Shown in pieces: positions 6,768-14,166 of a stretch of DNA of 16,089 bases; within the stretch, counting starts at the first letter, position 1; each line of letters opens with the position of its first letter. This DNA comes from Pseudomonadota bacterium. Lineage in GTDB: Bacteria > Pseudomonadota > Alphaproteobacteria > Rhodospirillales > UBA2165. The position numbers were made by a program, and so were the translations under genes. A model generated the notes under the pieces. It did not search any database and had not been told where the DNA came from. It worked only from the letters and a program-made list of their open reading frames with translations. Where the stretch lies: NCBI GenBank assembly GCA_027592155.1, contig JAQCKY010000004.1:1-16089 (forward strand), read 5' to 3'.

Positions 6768-8363
6768 ATGCCTGATCAATCTTTACCCTCTGACCAACGG
6801 CCCAATGACGGACATCCGAGACCGGTCATCCTTTGCATCCTGGACGGCTGGGGCGACCGCGAGGATGGCGACGATAATGCGATCTTCCATGCCAACACCC
6901 CTAACTGGGACCGTTTTGTAACCCAGTATCCGCGGGCGCAACTGGCCGCATCGGAAAACGACGTCGGCCTGCCGCACGGACAGATGGGTAACTCCGAGGT
7001 CGGACATATGAACCTCGGCGCCGGCCGGGTCGTCATGCAGGACCTTCCGCTAATCGACCAAGCCGTGTCCGATGGCTCGCTGGAATCAAATCCTGCTCTC
7101 GTCGATTTTACCGCCGCCTTGAAAGAAAGCGGCGGCACCTGTCACCTCATGGGGCTGCTGTCGCCGGGCGGCGTGCACTCTCACCAAGACCACATCGCCA
7201 GCTTGGCCAACGCCGTTGCCAAGACCGGTGTCCCTGTCCGTATCCATGGTTTTCTAGACGGTCGCGACACACCGCCCTCAAGCGCAAAAGACTACGCCGC
7301 CAAGCTAATCAACGACATCGATGACGCTGCCGACTGTCGAATTGCCACAATCGGCGGTCGCTATTATGCGATGGACAGAGACAATCGATGGGAACGCAAC
7401 ACCCTCGCCTATCATGCGATGGTCACCGCCGACGGCGAAAACGCGGCCGATCCGATTAGCGCGATCGAGCAAAGCTACGCGGCGGGAACAACCGACGAAT
7501 TCGTACTGCCGACGGTCATCGGCGATTACACCGGCATGACGGACGGCGACGGAATTCTGATGGCGAATTTTCGGTCCGATCGTGTACGCCAGATTTTGAC
7601 CGCCTTGGTCGACCCCGCCTTCGACGGGTTCGAGCGCAAACGGGTGGTGAAATTCGCGGCGCGGCTCGGCATGGCTGAATATTCGGATAGTCTGAATGAG
7701 TTTGTTGCGACGCTGTTTCCGCAACGGCCCCTGGACAATATCTTGGGCCAGATTGTCTCCGAAGCAGGGCTCACCCAACTGCGCATCGCCGAGACCGAGA
7801 AATATGCCCATGTCACCTTCTTCTTCAACGGCGGTGAGGAGAAAATATTTCCAGGCGAGGAACGCATTTTGGTACCGTCCCCCAAAGTCGCCACTTATGA
7901 TCTCCAACCTGAAATGTCAGCCGCCGAAGTCACGGACAAACTCATCGCGGCGATCAAGGCGGACAGTTTTGATCTGGTGATCGTCAACTTCGCCAATGGC
8001 GACATGGTCGGCCACACCGGCATCCTGGAAGCCGCGATGGCAGCGGCCGAGACCATCGATACCTGCTTGGGCCGCCTCGAAACCGCGTTGCTCGCCGCCG
8101 GTGGCACCATGTTGATTACCGCCGACCACGGCAATCTAGAGAGAATGCGGGATTCCGAGACCCAGCAACCCCACACAGCCCACACCCTGTCATTGGTGCC
8201 GCTGATCTTGGTTAACCCCCCCGCCTACGCCGAAGGGATTGAAAACGGTGCGCTGGCGGATGTTGCACCAACGGTGTTACGGCTGTTGAGCTTGGCGCAA
8301 CCGGCGGATATGACCGGCCGTTCGCTCATCCGGGAATCTGCGGTGAGCCATGCCTCTGCATAG
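6768..8363 (+). CDS. gpmI: 2,3-bisphosphoglycerate-independent phosphoglycerate mutase
   Basis: Interconverts 3-phosphoglycerate and 2-phosphoglycerate in glycolysis and gluconeogenesis, using two Mn ions and a phosphoserine intermediate. The 531-residue protein is an alkaline-phosphatase-superfamily enzyme. Metal-binding Asp26 lies in ILDGWGD, the catalytic Ser76 lies in GQMGNSEVGH, and GLLSPGGVHSHQDH, FLDGRDTPP, GRYYAMDRDNRWER, NFANGDMVGHTG and ITADHGNLE follow. ATG 6768 is 41 nt after rlmH with no obvious ribosome binding site. The N-terminal 17 residues before the core are an ordinary variable extension. The gene overlaps the next by 14 nt. Confidence 0.97.
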   Translation: MPDQSLPSDQRPNDGHPRPVILCILDGWGDREDGDDNAIFHANTPNWDRFVTQYPRAQLAASENDVGLPHGQMGNSEVGHMNLGAGRVVMQDLPLIDQAVSDGSLESNPALVDFTAALKESGGTCHLMGLLSPGGVHSHQDHIASLANAVAKTGVPVRIHGFLDGRDTPPSSAKDYAAKLINDIDDAADCRIATIGGRYYAMDRDNRWERNTLAYHAMVTADGENAADPISAIEQSYAAGTTDEFVLPTVIGDYTGMTDGDGILMANFRSDRVRQILTALVDPAFDGFERKRVVKFAARLGMAEYSDSLNEFVATLFPQRPLDNILGQIVSEAGLTQLRIAETEKYAHVTFFFNGGEEKIFPGEERILVPSPKVATYDLQPEMSAAEVTDKLIAAIKADSFDLVIVNFANGDMVGHTGILEAAMAAAETIDTCLGRLETALLAAGGTMLITADHGNLERMRDSETQQPHTAHTLSLVPLILVNPPAYAEGIENGALADVAPTVLRLLSLAQPADMTGRSLIRESAVSHASA

Positions 8364-9612
8364 GCCCCGCCTTGTCCTGGCGACGACCGCTTTCGCGACG
8401 GTGATGTTTGGGGTTTTGGCCTTCGCACTTGCCGCGGATTCCGATCCCGCCGCTCTCGACCGGCGAATTCAAGAAGTCGAAAAGGAACTAAAGGCCGAAC
8501 GCGCCAAGGCCCTCAAAACCCAACGGGAAGCCGACCAACTGCGCCAGCAGATGGGTAAAACCCGCGACGAGCGCATTTCCGCCGCCCGGGAAATTCAGAC
8601 GCTGGAGAAGCGAGCAACCGATATTGAGCGTGAAATCCAGGAGCTCGATTCGACGCAAACGGACATCGAAACCCAACTTCGACAACGCCGGGGTGAGTTC
8701 GCCAGATTACTTGCGGCGCTACAGCGCTTGTCCCAGATCCCACCGGAAGCTGTTTTGACCAGACCCGGCTCTCCCTCGGAACTGATCCGCAGCGCCATCT
8801 TGCTGCGAACCGCCGTGAATAAGATTGAGGCCCAAAGTGCTCGACTTCGCAAAGATTTGATCGCGCTGGCAGAAACCCGAAAACTACTCTCTGAACGCCG
8901 TAAAGAGCTGGAACCGACGATGGTGATTCTCGCCCGGGAACAGACACGATTGGACGGACTGATTTCCCGTACCGCGGCATTACGTGCGAAGGTCCTCGAT
9001 GCCCGACGGGCGGAAGTGACCCGGGTCGAGACCCTTGCCAAAAAAGCAAGTTCATTGCGTCAACTTTTCCAAGATCTTCTTGAACCCCGCAACCTTGGCT
9101 CTCTCAAAAACGGCGAAATTCCAATGGTTAAGGCTCCGCCGCCGCCCCAAGTCGCATCCCGGGCGCCGATCCCGCCATCGCCCCCCCTTTCCATCGCCCG
9201 GCCCATATCGCAAGCACGGGGCGAGCTGGTTTTTCCGGTTTCGGGCAGAATTATTGAGCACTATGGACAAACCACCCGTGAAGGGCTGACCCACAAAGGG
9301 ATTTCGTTGGAATCACGCTCCGGCGCCCGCGTCATCGCCCCCTATGACGGGACAATCGTGTTCGCGGGAATATTCCGGGGATACGGGCAACTCTTGATAA
9401 TTTCACACGGTGAGGGATATCATAGTCTATTGGCAGGTATGTCCCGCATCGACGGAATTTTGGGACAATCCCTCAGGGCTGGTGAGCCGATCGGTGTTAT
9501 GACCGGTTCCCCGAATACGCGCCCCAAATTGTATATTGAGCTGCGGCGGGGAGGACAACCCATCAACCCCGTACCCTGGCTCAAGTCATCGAAAGGTAAA
9601 GCAAGCGGATGA
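8350..9612 (+). CDS. EnvC-like murein hydrolase activator with degenerate LytM domain
   Basis: Predicted periplasmic protein of 420 residues. A signal peptide (1-29) is followed by two long coiled-coil segments (about 32-128 and 155-242), a proline-rich linker (262-285) and a C-terminal M23/LytM domain (290-411). Active LytM peptidases bind zinc through HxxxD and HxH. Here the first motif is HKGIS, keeping His315 but with Ser319 for Asp, and the HFE-type position near the end reads YIE (395-397). This is the pattern of EnvC, which activates cell-wall amidases at division rather than cutting murein itself. The start at ATG 8350 lies inside the end of gpmI, and the stop overlaps the ctpA start (ATGA), implying coupling. 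Confidence 0.92.
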   Translation: MPLHRPRLVLATTAFATVMFGVLAFALAADSDPAALDRRIQEVEKELKAERAKALKTQREADQLRQQMGKTRDERISAAREIQTLEKRATDIEREIQELDSTQTDIETQLRQRRGEFARLLAALQRLSQIPPEAVLTRPGSPSELIRSAILLRTAVNKIEAQSARLRKDLIALAETRKLLSERRKELEPTMVILAREQTRLDGLISRTAALRAKVLDARRAEVTRVETLAKKASSLRQLFQDLLEPRNLGSLKNGEIPMVKAPPPPQVASRAPIPPSPPLSIARPISQARGELVFPVSGRIIEHYGQTTREGLTHKGISLESRSGARVIAPYDGTIVFAGIFRGYGQLLIISHGEGYHSLLAGMSRIDGILGQSLRAGEPIGVMTGSPNTRPKLYIELRRGGQPINPVPWLKSSKGKASG

Positions 9613-10904
9613 AAAATCGTCACTTAATAGCACTTACGGTCGGCGTTACTCTGTTTATGGGTTCAGGCGTTCTGAGCTCTGGAGCCTTGGCCGATGAGAA
9701 AAGCAAAAATACCGAAGACACCTATCGGCTGCTAAACCTGTTTGGCGACGTCTTCGAGCGTGTCCGCGGCAGTTATGTGGAAGACGTATCCGACGAGGAA
9801 TTGATCGAAGCTGCGATCACCGGAATGCTGTCATCTCTTGACCCCCACTCCAGCTTCCTCAACGCCAAGAACTTTAAATCGATGCAGGTTCAGACGCGTG
9901 GGCAATTTGGTGGCCTTGGTATTGAGGTCACCATGGAGAATGGATACGTCAAGGTGGTCTCCCCCATCGACGATACGCCTGCGGACCGCGCTGGCCTCAA
10001 ATCCGGGGACCTGATCACCCATCTCGATGGCAAACCTGTTCAAGGGCTCACCCTGTCGCAAGCGGTTGAGCTCATGCGCGGCAAGGTCGGGAGCGACATT
10101 GTCCTGACCGTGAACCGGGCTGGCGAAAAAACCTTTAAAGCAACGGTGACGCGCGCGGTTATCCCAATCCGCACCGTACGGTCGCGCGATGAAGGAGAAA
10201 TCGGCTATGTCCGGATTTCCTCTTTCAGCTCACCGACGGCAGATGGTCTCAAAAAGGAAATCGAGAAGATCCAAGATCGACTCGGCGATAGTATGCTCGG
10301 TCTCGTCCTTGACCTTCGAAACAACCCGGGGGGCCTCCTCGATCAAGCGATCAAGGTCTCCGATGCGTTTTTGAACCAGGGGGAGATTGTTTCCACCCGC
10401 GCCCGCGATAAGGACCAGCATCAGCGTTTCAATGCGCGTCCGGGCGATTTGGTCAACGGACTACCGGTGGTCGTGCTCATAAACGGCGGATCGGCGTCAG
10501 CCTCTGAGATCGTTGCCGGTGCATTGCAAGACCATAAGCGGGCCGTGATTTTGGGTACGAAATCCTTCGGCAAAGGCTCTGTTCAAACCATTATTCCATT
10601 GGCTCGACAGGGTGCGATGCGGCTCACGACCGCCCGCTATTACACGCCGTCTGGGCGATCAATTCAGGCCGTCGGTATTACGCCTGACATTATCGTTGAG
10701 CAGGCAAAAATTGAAACCATCGACGAAGGCGCCCGCAGACGGGAATCCGACCTTCGCGGCGCCCTTGATAAACAGGGCAATGCGGAGAAAACGTCGGATG
10801 ATAAAAAGCCCACCACCGACGTACGCCCACCTGACTATCAATTGGACCGAGCGATTGATTTGATCCGGGGTGTGTCGTTGTTCACGAAAAAGCTGAAAGG
10901 CTGA
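9609..10904 (+). CDS. ctpA: Carboxy-terminal processing protease, S41 family
   Basis: A periplasmic serine protease of the S41A (CtpA/Prc) family that trims or degrades envelope proteins. The 431-residue protein has a signal peptide (about 1-28), an N-terminal helical region with LSSLDPHSSFL, and a PDZ domain (about 98-175, GGLGIEV to VTVNRAG). The protease core follows, with LDLRNNPGG, GGSASASEIVAGAL and GTKSFGKGSVQT. The catalytic dyad is Ser297 and Lys322, 25 residues apart as in Prc and CtpB. The 60 residues after the core are charged and variable. ATG 9609 overlaps the stop of the EnvC-like gene by 4 nt. CtpA next to EnvC is a recurring arrangement and suggests a role in controlling murein hydrolases. 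Confidence 0.96.
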   Translation: MKNRHLIALTVGVTLFMGSGVLSSGALADEKSKNTEDTYRLLNLFGDVFERVRGSYVEDVSDEELIEAAITGMLSSLDPHSSFLNAKNFKSMQVQTRGQFGGLGIEVTMENGYVKVVSPIDDTPADRAGLKSGDLITHLDGKPVQGLTLSQAVELMRGKVGSDIVLTVNRAGEKTFKATVTRAVIPIRTVRSRDEGEIGYVRISSFSSPTADGLKKEIEKIQDRLGDSMLGLVLDLRNNPGGLLDQAIKVSDAFLNQGEIVSTRARDKDQHQRFNARPGDLVNGLPVVVLINGGSASASEIVAGALQDHKRAVILGTKSFGKGSVQTIIPLARQGAMRLTTARYYTPSGRSIQAVGITPDIIVEQAKIETIDEGARRRESDLRGALDKQGNAEKTSDDKKPTTDVRPPDYQLDRAIDLIRGVSLFTKKLKG

Positions 10905-10913
10905 CAAACGACC

Positions 10914-10954
10914 AGCTGGCCCGTTGTCTGCCGTCGCGCACCCTCGGGCCGGCT
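10914..10954. repeat. Inverted repeat between ctpA and the YibQ-type gene
   Basis: AGCTGGCCCG (10914-10923) can pair with CGGGCCGGCT (10945-10954) over 10 bp with one G-U pair and a 21-nt loop. No T tract follows, so it is not a typical intrinsic terminator. It may stabilise the ctpA mRNA end or simply be GC-rich chance pairing. Confidence 0.35.
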
Positions 10955-10997
10955 GGCCTTAAGTGAACGTTAAAGGAAAAGGCCTGATATCGTAGCG

Positions 10998-12410
10998 ATG
11001 GCTGACGAAAAGGACCTTGATTCCACCCTTGAACCCGAACCTGCCTCTGGCGAAACGCCGGAGGAGGATTTGGATGATTCACGGGAGAACGAGGTAGCCC
11101 TAGCGCTCGAAGAAGGCGACGAGCCGCCCGACTTCGCAAGCGGCGATGATCTCGACGATTATGACTTCGAGGAAACCGCCGAAGGCGATGGTAGAGATGG
11201 AGGCCTCCTCGGTCGGTTCGGGCTCGATAAACGGCGCCTGATTATCTTTGGATCGGCCGGTGCGGGCGGGCTCGTCGCGCTGATCATTGGGGCATTTCTT
11301 ATTTTTGGCGGCGGACCGCCGGAAGGGACAAGCATTACGGTATTAACCGTCGACCTTGTCCCCCGAGCCGCCAAGGAACCATCGGCCCGCAAAGGGTTAC
11401 TCACACCGCCCACGGCGGCAGGCGGCGAAGCAAATGCCGAAGATTCTCCAGCGGGCGCCCCAAAAAATCTTGGTGAGCCGAAAACCCTTAATCAGATGGC
11501 CGGTACAGATGCGCCCCGAGAGGCGGGGCCTGCGGATGGTATAGTGGTCGCGGCGATGACCGCTGCGTCTTTTGGGCCGGCGCCTCGGCAGCAGCCTGCA
11601 GTTGCCCTTGTCCCCGCGCCCGACCCTGCCCTCGTTGAAGAAGGCGCTGCGGGCCCTCTTCCGAAAATCGGCGCGGATGGACGTGAGCCCTGGCAAATTT
11701 ATAAAAAACCTCACGACGGCGATCCCAATGAAAAACGCATCGCGATTATCGTCGGTGGGTTGGGTTTGAGCACCGCCGCGACACAAGCGGCTATTGAGAG
11801 ACTGCCCGCATCGGTTACCCTGGCCTTCGACAGCTATGCCCCAAATCTCAGGAACTGGCTCGCTCAGGCTCGCGAGGCCGGACACGAGGTCCTTATTTCA
11901 GTTCCGATGGAACCCGCCAACTTCCCCTTCTCGGATCCAGGCCCGTTGGCCCTGAAAACCGACGTCGATGCGGAGAGCAACATCAAGAAACTTAACCAAA
12001 TTCTCGGCCAAGCCACCGGCTATGTTGGCGTTGTGAATGTGATGGGCTCCCAATTCGCCGGCTCTGAAGCCGCCATAAAACCGATCCTGCAAAGCCTCAA
12101 CGATCGCGGATTGATGTATGTCGACGATGGCATGGTTGAACGCAGTCAGGCACCTAAGTTGGCCGACTCGATGGGCATGCCGTGGGCCATAGGAAACGCG
12201 AAGATCGACGCGGTGGAATCGAGGGCCGCGATCAGCGCAAAACTATCTGAGCTTGAAGCCCTTGCGCAAAAGACCGACAGCGCAATTGGATTGGCGGAGC
12301 CAACCCCGATAACGATCGCACAATTATCGTCATGGATACCGACTTTGGCGGCGAAGAAACTCGTCCTGGCGCCAATTTCCGCACTCGCCGTGGTGACACG
12401 AAAAAAATAA
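10998..12410 (+). CDS. Divergent polysaccharide deacetylase (YibQ/DUF610 family), likely catalytically inactive
   Basis: A 470-residue membrane-anchored protein. Residues 1-78 are strongly acidic and predicted cytoplasmic, 79-104 form one membrane helix (RRLIIFGSAGAGGLVALIIGAFLIFGG), 105-235 are a Pro/Ala-rich periplasmic linker, and 245-467 are the deacetylase-like domain. Compared with E. coli YibQ as I remember it, putative metal and catalytic positions are replaced. IDD becomes VGG (252-254), the His of HLPM becomes Ser301, the His of NNHMGS becomes Val348, and GHPHP becomes GLAEPTP. The fold is kept but a metal-dependent deacetylase is unlikely. It follows the EnvC-like and CtpA genes, which points to an envelope role. 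The start ATG 10998 has only a distant AAAGGA (10972-10977). Confidence 0.88.
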   Translation: MADEKDLDSTLEPEPASGETPEEDLDDSRENEVALALEEGDEPPDFASGDDLDDYDFEETAEGDGRDGGLLGRFGLDKRRLIIFGSAGAGGLVALIIGAFLIFGGGPPEGTSITVLTVDLVPRAAKEPSARKGLLTPPTAAGGEANAEDSPAGAPKNLGEPKTLNQMAGTDAPREAGPADGIVVAAMTAASFGPAPRQQPAVALVPAPDPALVEEGAAGPLPKIGADGREPWQIYKKPHDGDPNEKRIAIIVGGLGLSTAATQAAIERLPASVTLAFDSYAPNLRNWLAQAREAGHEVLISVPMEPANFPFSDPGPLALKTDVDAESNIKKLNQILGQATGYVGVVNVMGSQFAGSEAAIKPILQSLNDRGLMYVDDGMVERSQAPKLADSMGMPWAIGNAKIDAVESRAAISAKLSELEALAQKTDSAIGLAEPTPITIAQLSSWIPTLAAKKLVLAPISALAVVTRKK

Positions 12411-12439
12411 CCGAAAATCACTAGCGAAAACCACGAGCC

Positions 12440-12928
12440 ATGCCCCAGACGGAACTTCCCGCCCCAAATTACAGACCCTGCGTCGGTATCATGTTGCTAA
12501 ATGATTTGGGACAGGTCTTGGTCGCCAAACGTGTCGATCTGGTCGAAAAAGCTTGGCAGATGCCCCAAGGCGGCATCGATGCCGGTGAAACCCCGGTTGA
12601 CGCCGCGATGCGCGAACTGGAAGAAGAGATCGGCACCGCCAACGCTGAAATTATCGCTGAGCATCCACGCTGGTTGCAATATGACCTACCCGGTGAATTC
12701 ACACGCTGGAAAGGTAGATATCGCGGCCAAACTCAACGCTGGTTTGCAATGCGCTTTAAGGGCGATGAAAGTGAGATTCGGCCACAACTTGTGAAAAAGC
12801 CAGAATTTTCAGAATGGAAATGGGTTCCGATGGACACCGTTCCCGACCTGATCATTGAGTTTAAGCGTGAGGTCTATGAGCAAGTTGTCGCCGAATTTAG
12901 CCGTTTACTAGCGCCTCCGAGCCGCTAA
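12440..12928 (+). CDS. rppH: RNA pyrophosphohydrolase (Nudix)
   Basis: Removes pyrophosphate from the 5' end of mRNAs and so starts their decay by 5'-end-dependent RNases. The 162-residue protein begins with YRPCVGIMLLNDLGQVLVAKR and carries a complete Nudix box, GX5EX7REUXEEXGU, at residues 44-66 (E50, R58, E59, E62 and E63 in place). WQMPQGGID, WKGRYRGQTQRWFAMRF and EFSEWKWV are further RppH/YgdP hallmarks and set it apart from general Nudix hydrolases. ATG 12440 lies 29 nt after the preceding gene. It is the last gene of the conserved block, and no clear terminator follows it. Confidence 0.95.
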   Translation: MPQTELPAPNYRPCVGIMLLNDLGQVLVAKRVDLVEKAWQMPQGGIDAGETPVDAAMRELEEEIGTANAEIIAEHPRWLQYDLPGEFTRWKGRYRGQTQRWFAMRFKGDESEIRPQLVKKPEFSEWKWVPMDTVPDLIIEFKREVYEQVVAEFSRLLAPPSR

Positions 12929-13225
12929 CGGCCAATTTAGGATCATTCAAATCGGCACCGAGTTTCGGATCAATGCGCCCGCATCTCTTTCCCATCGCCG
13001 AAAGTTGAACTACAGACTTTGAATGGTGATATTAAGAGCATTGGCGAAGCCTATTTTGGTATGCTAGAAGTTCCCGGTCTGACAGGGATTTCGGGACGAT
13101 TTAGACCTGAATTATTCTCAAAATTATCGTAGTTCGCTGGCGGCGGCGGATGGGTCAAAGTCCGCCATTGATGGTCTTCGGAAAATCCAGGCCATCGGGG
13201 ATGCAGCGCGAGGAGTTGACGACAA
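12929..13225. other. Intergenic region between rppH and the kor genes
   Basis: This 297-nt stretch holds no open frame that looks like a gene. It is more AT-rich than its surroundings in the middle part (about 13000-13130) and holds a candidate promoter (13005-13033). The last bases before the next ATG contain GCGAGGAG, a good ribosome binding site. I see no strong hairpin with a T-run, so termination after rppH is not explained by an intrinsic signal. Confidence 0.5.
13005..13033 (+). promoter_or_regulatory. Candidate promoter of the kor operon
   Basis: TTGAAC (13005-13010) and GATATT (13028-13033) are separated by 17 bp, each matching the sigma70 consensus at four of six positions. A start near 13040 would give a leader of about 185 nt. 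The hexamers are only moderate matches, so this is tentative. Confidence 0.3.
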
Positions 13226-14011
13226 ATGGAAGGTACGACGGCAGTAGCGACAGATAGTCGGTCGCGCGAGGAATTGGAGGATGTAGTCATCCGCTTCGCT
13301 GGCGATTCCGGTGACGGAATTCAGATTACGGGCAGCCAATTTACGTTGACCACGGCGCTTGCCGGCAACGACCTGGCAACATTTCCGGATTTCCCGGCTG
13401 AAATTAGAGCCCCTGCGGGAACGACATTTGGTGTCTCCGCGTTCCAAATTCATTTCGGTTCCCGGGACATTCGAACCGCGGGCGACGCCCCCGACGTTTT
13501 GGTTGCCCTGAACCCGGCGGCCTTGAAGGTCAATATCAACGATCTTCGCAAAGGCGGTATTATCGTTGCCGACGAAGGCGCCTTCACCGATCGGAACCTG
13601 AAGAAGGCCGGCTATGACGAGGATCCCCTTAAGAACGGCAGCTTGAGCGGCTACCGGCTCATCACCGTCGATATCTCCAAGCAGGTTCTTGAGGCCGTGA
13701 AGGAATTCGGTCTGAGCCAGAAAGAGGGGCTGCGCGCCAAAAACATGTGGGCCCTTGGTCTGATCTACTGGCTTTATGGCCGGGATCGGCAACCCAGCAC
13801 CGACTGGATTAACGCCCGCTTTGGCAAACGGCCCGAAATCGCCGGGGCTAATATTGCCGCGATCAACGCCGGTCATTCGTATGGTGAGACCGTTGAGCTA
13901 TCCGGTGAAGGCACCGTTTATACGGTCGCTGCCGCCCCAATCCCCCAAGGTCTTTATCGGACCGTTACATTTCCTGGGGCCTGCTGGCCGGCGCCCAAGC
14001 CGCTGACCTGA
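13226..14011 (+). CDS. KorA 5' fragment: gamma domain
   Basis: The intact first frame encodes 261 residues. Residues 19-200 are the gamma (catalytic-domain III) part seen at the N-terminus of fused KorA proteins: VIRFAGDSGDGIQITGSQF, FPDFPAEIRAPAGTTFGVSAFQIHF, DVLVALNPAALK and NMWALGLIYWLYG. The linker to the alpha part follows (GTVYTVAAAPIPQGLYRTVT). The last 14 residues or so (FPGACWPAPKPLT) are out-of-frame sequence created by the lesion. ATG 13226 has a good ribosome binding site (GAGGAG at 13210-13215). On its own this fragment lacks the thiamine-diphosphate-contacting alpha domain. Confidence 0.8.
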   Translation: MEGTTAVATDSRSREELEDVVIRFAGDSGDGIQITGSQFTLTTALAGNDLATFPDFPAEIRAPAGTTFGVSAFQIHFGSRDIRTAGDAPDVLVALNPAALKVNINDLRKGGIIVADEGAFTDRNLKKAGYDEDPLKNGSLSGYRLITVDISKQVLEAVKEFGLSQKEGLRAKNMWALGLIYWLYGRDRQPSTDWINARFGKRPEIAGANIAAINAGHSYGETVELSGEGTVYTVAAAPIPQGLYRTVTFPGACWPAPKPLT

Positions 14012-14166
14012 AACTCGCTTTTGCCGGCTATCCCATTACACCGGCCTCCACCATTCTGCATGTCCTCTCGAAGCTAAAACAATTCGGCGTCGTCACGTTT
14101 CAAGCGGAAGACGAAATTGCAGCGGCGTGCGCGGCAATCGGTTATTCCTATGCCGGCAGCCTCGGC

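Noticed and set aside
7305..7907. 200-codon - strand frame opposite gpmI
   Set aside because: It is antisense to the GpmI core and its translation looks like reverse-frame noise with no motif.
13041..13065. TTGGCG and TATGCT as a promoter before korA
   Set aside because: The spacer is only 13 bp, too short for a sigma70-type promoter.
13124..13876. 250-codon - strand frame opposite the kor region
   Set aside because: It mirrors the conserved KorA gamma domain on the other strand, and the KorA homology is unmistakable.
13950..13985. Programmed ribosomal frameshift in korA
   Set aside because: I see no slippery heptamer with a downstream structure at the junction, and a one-base slip would still leave the GNxA motif missing.
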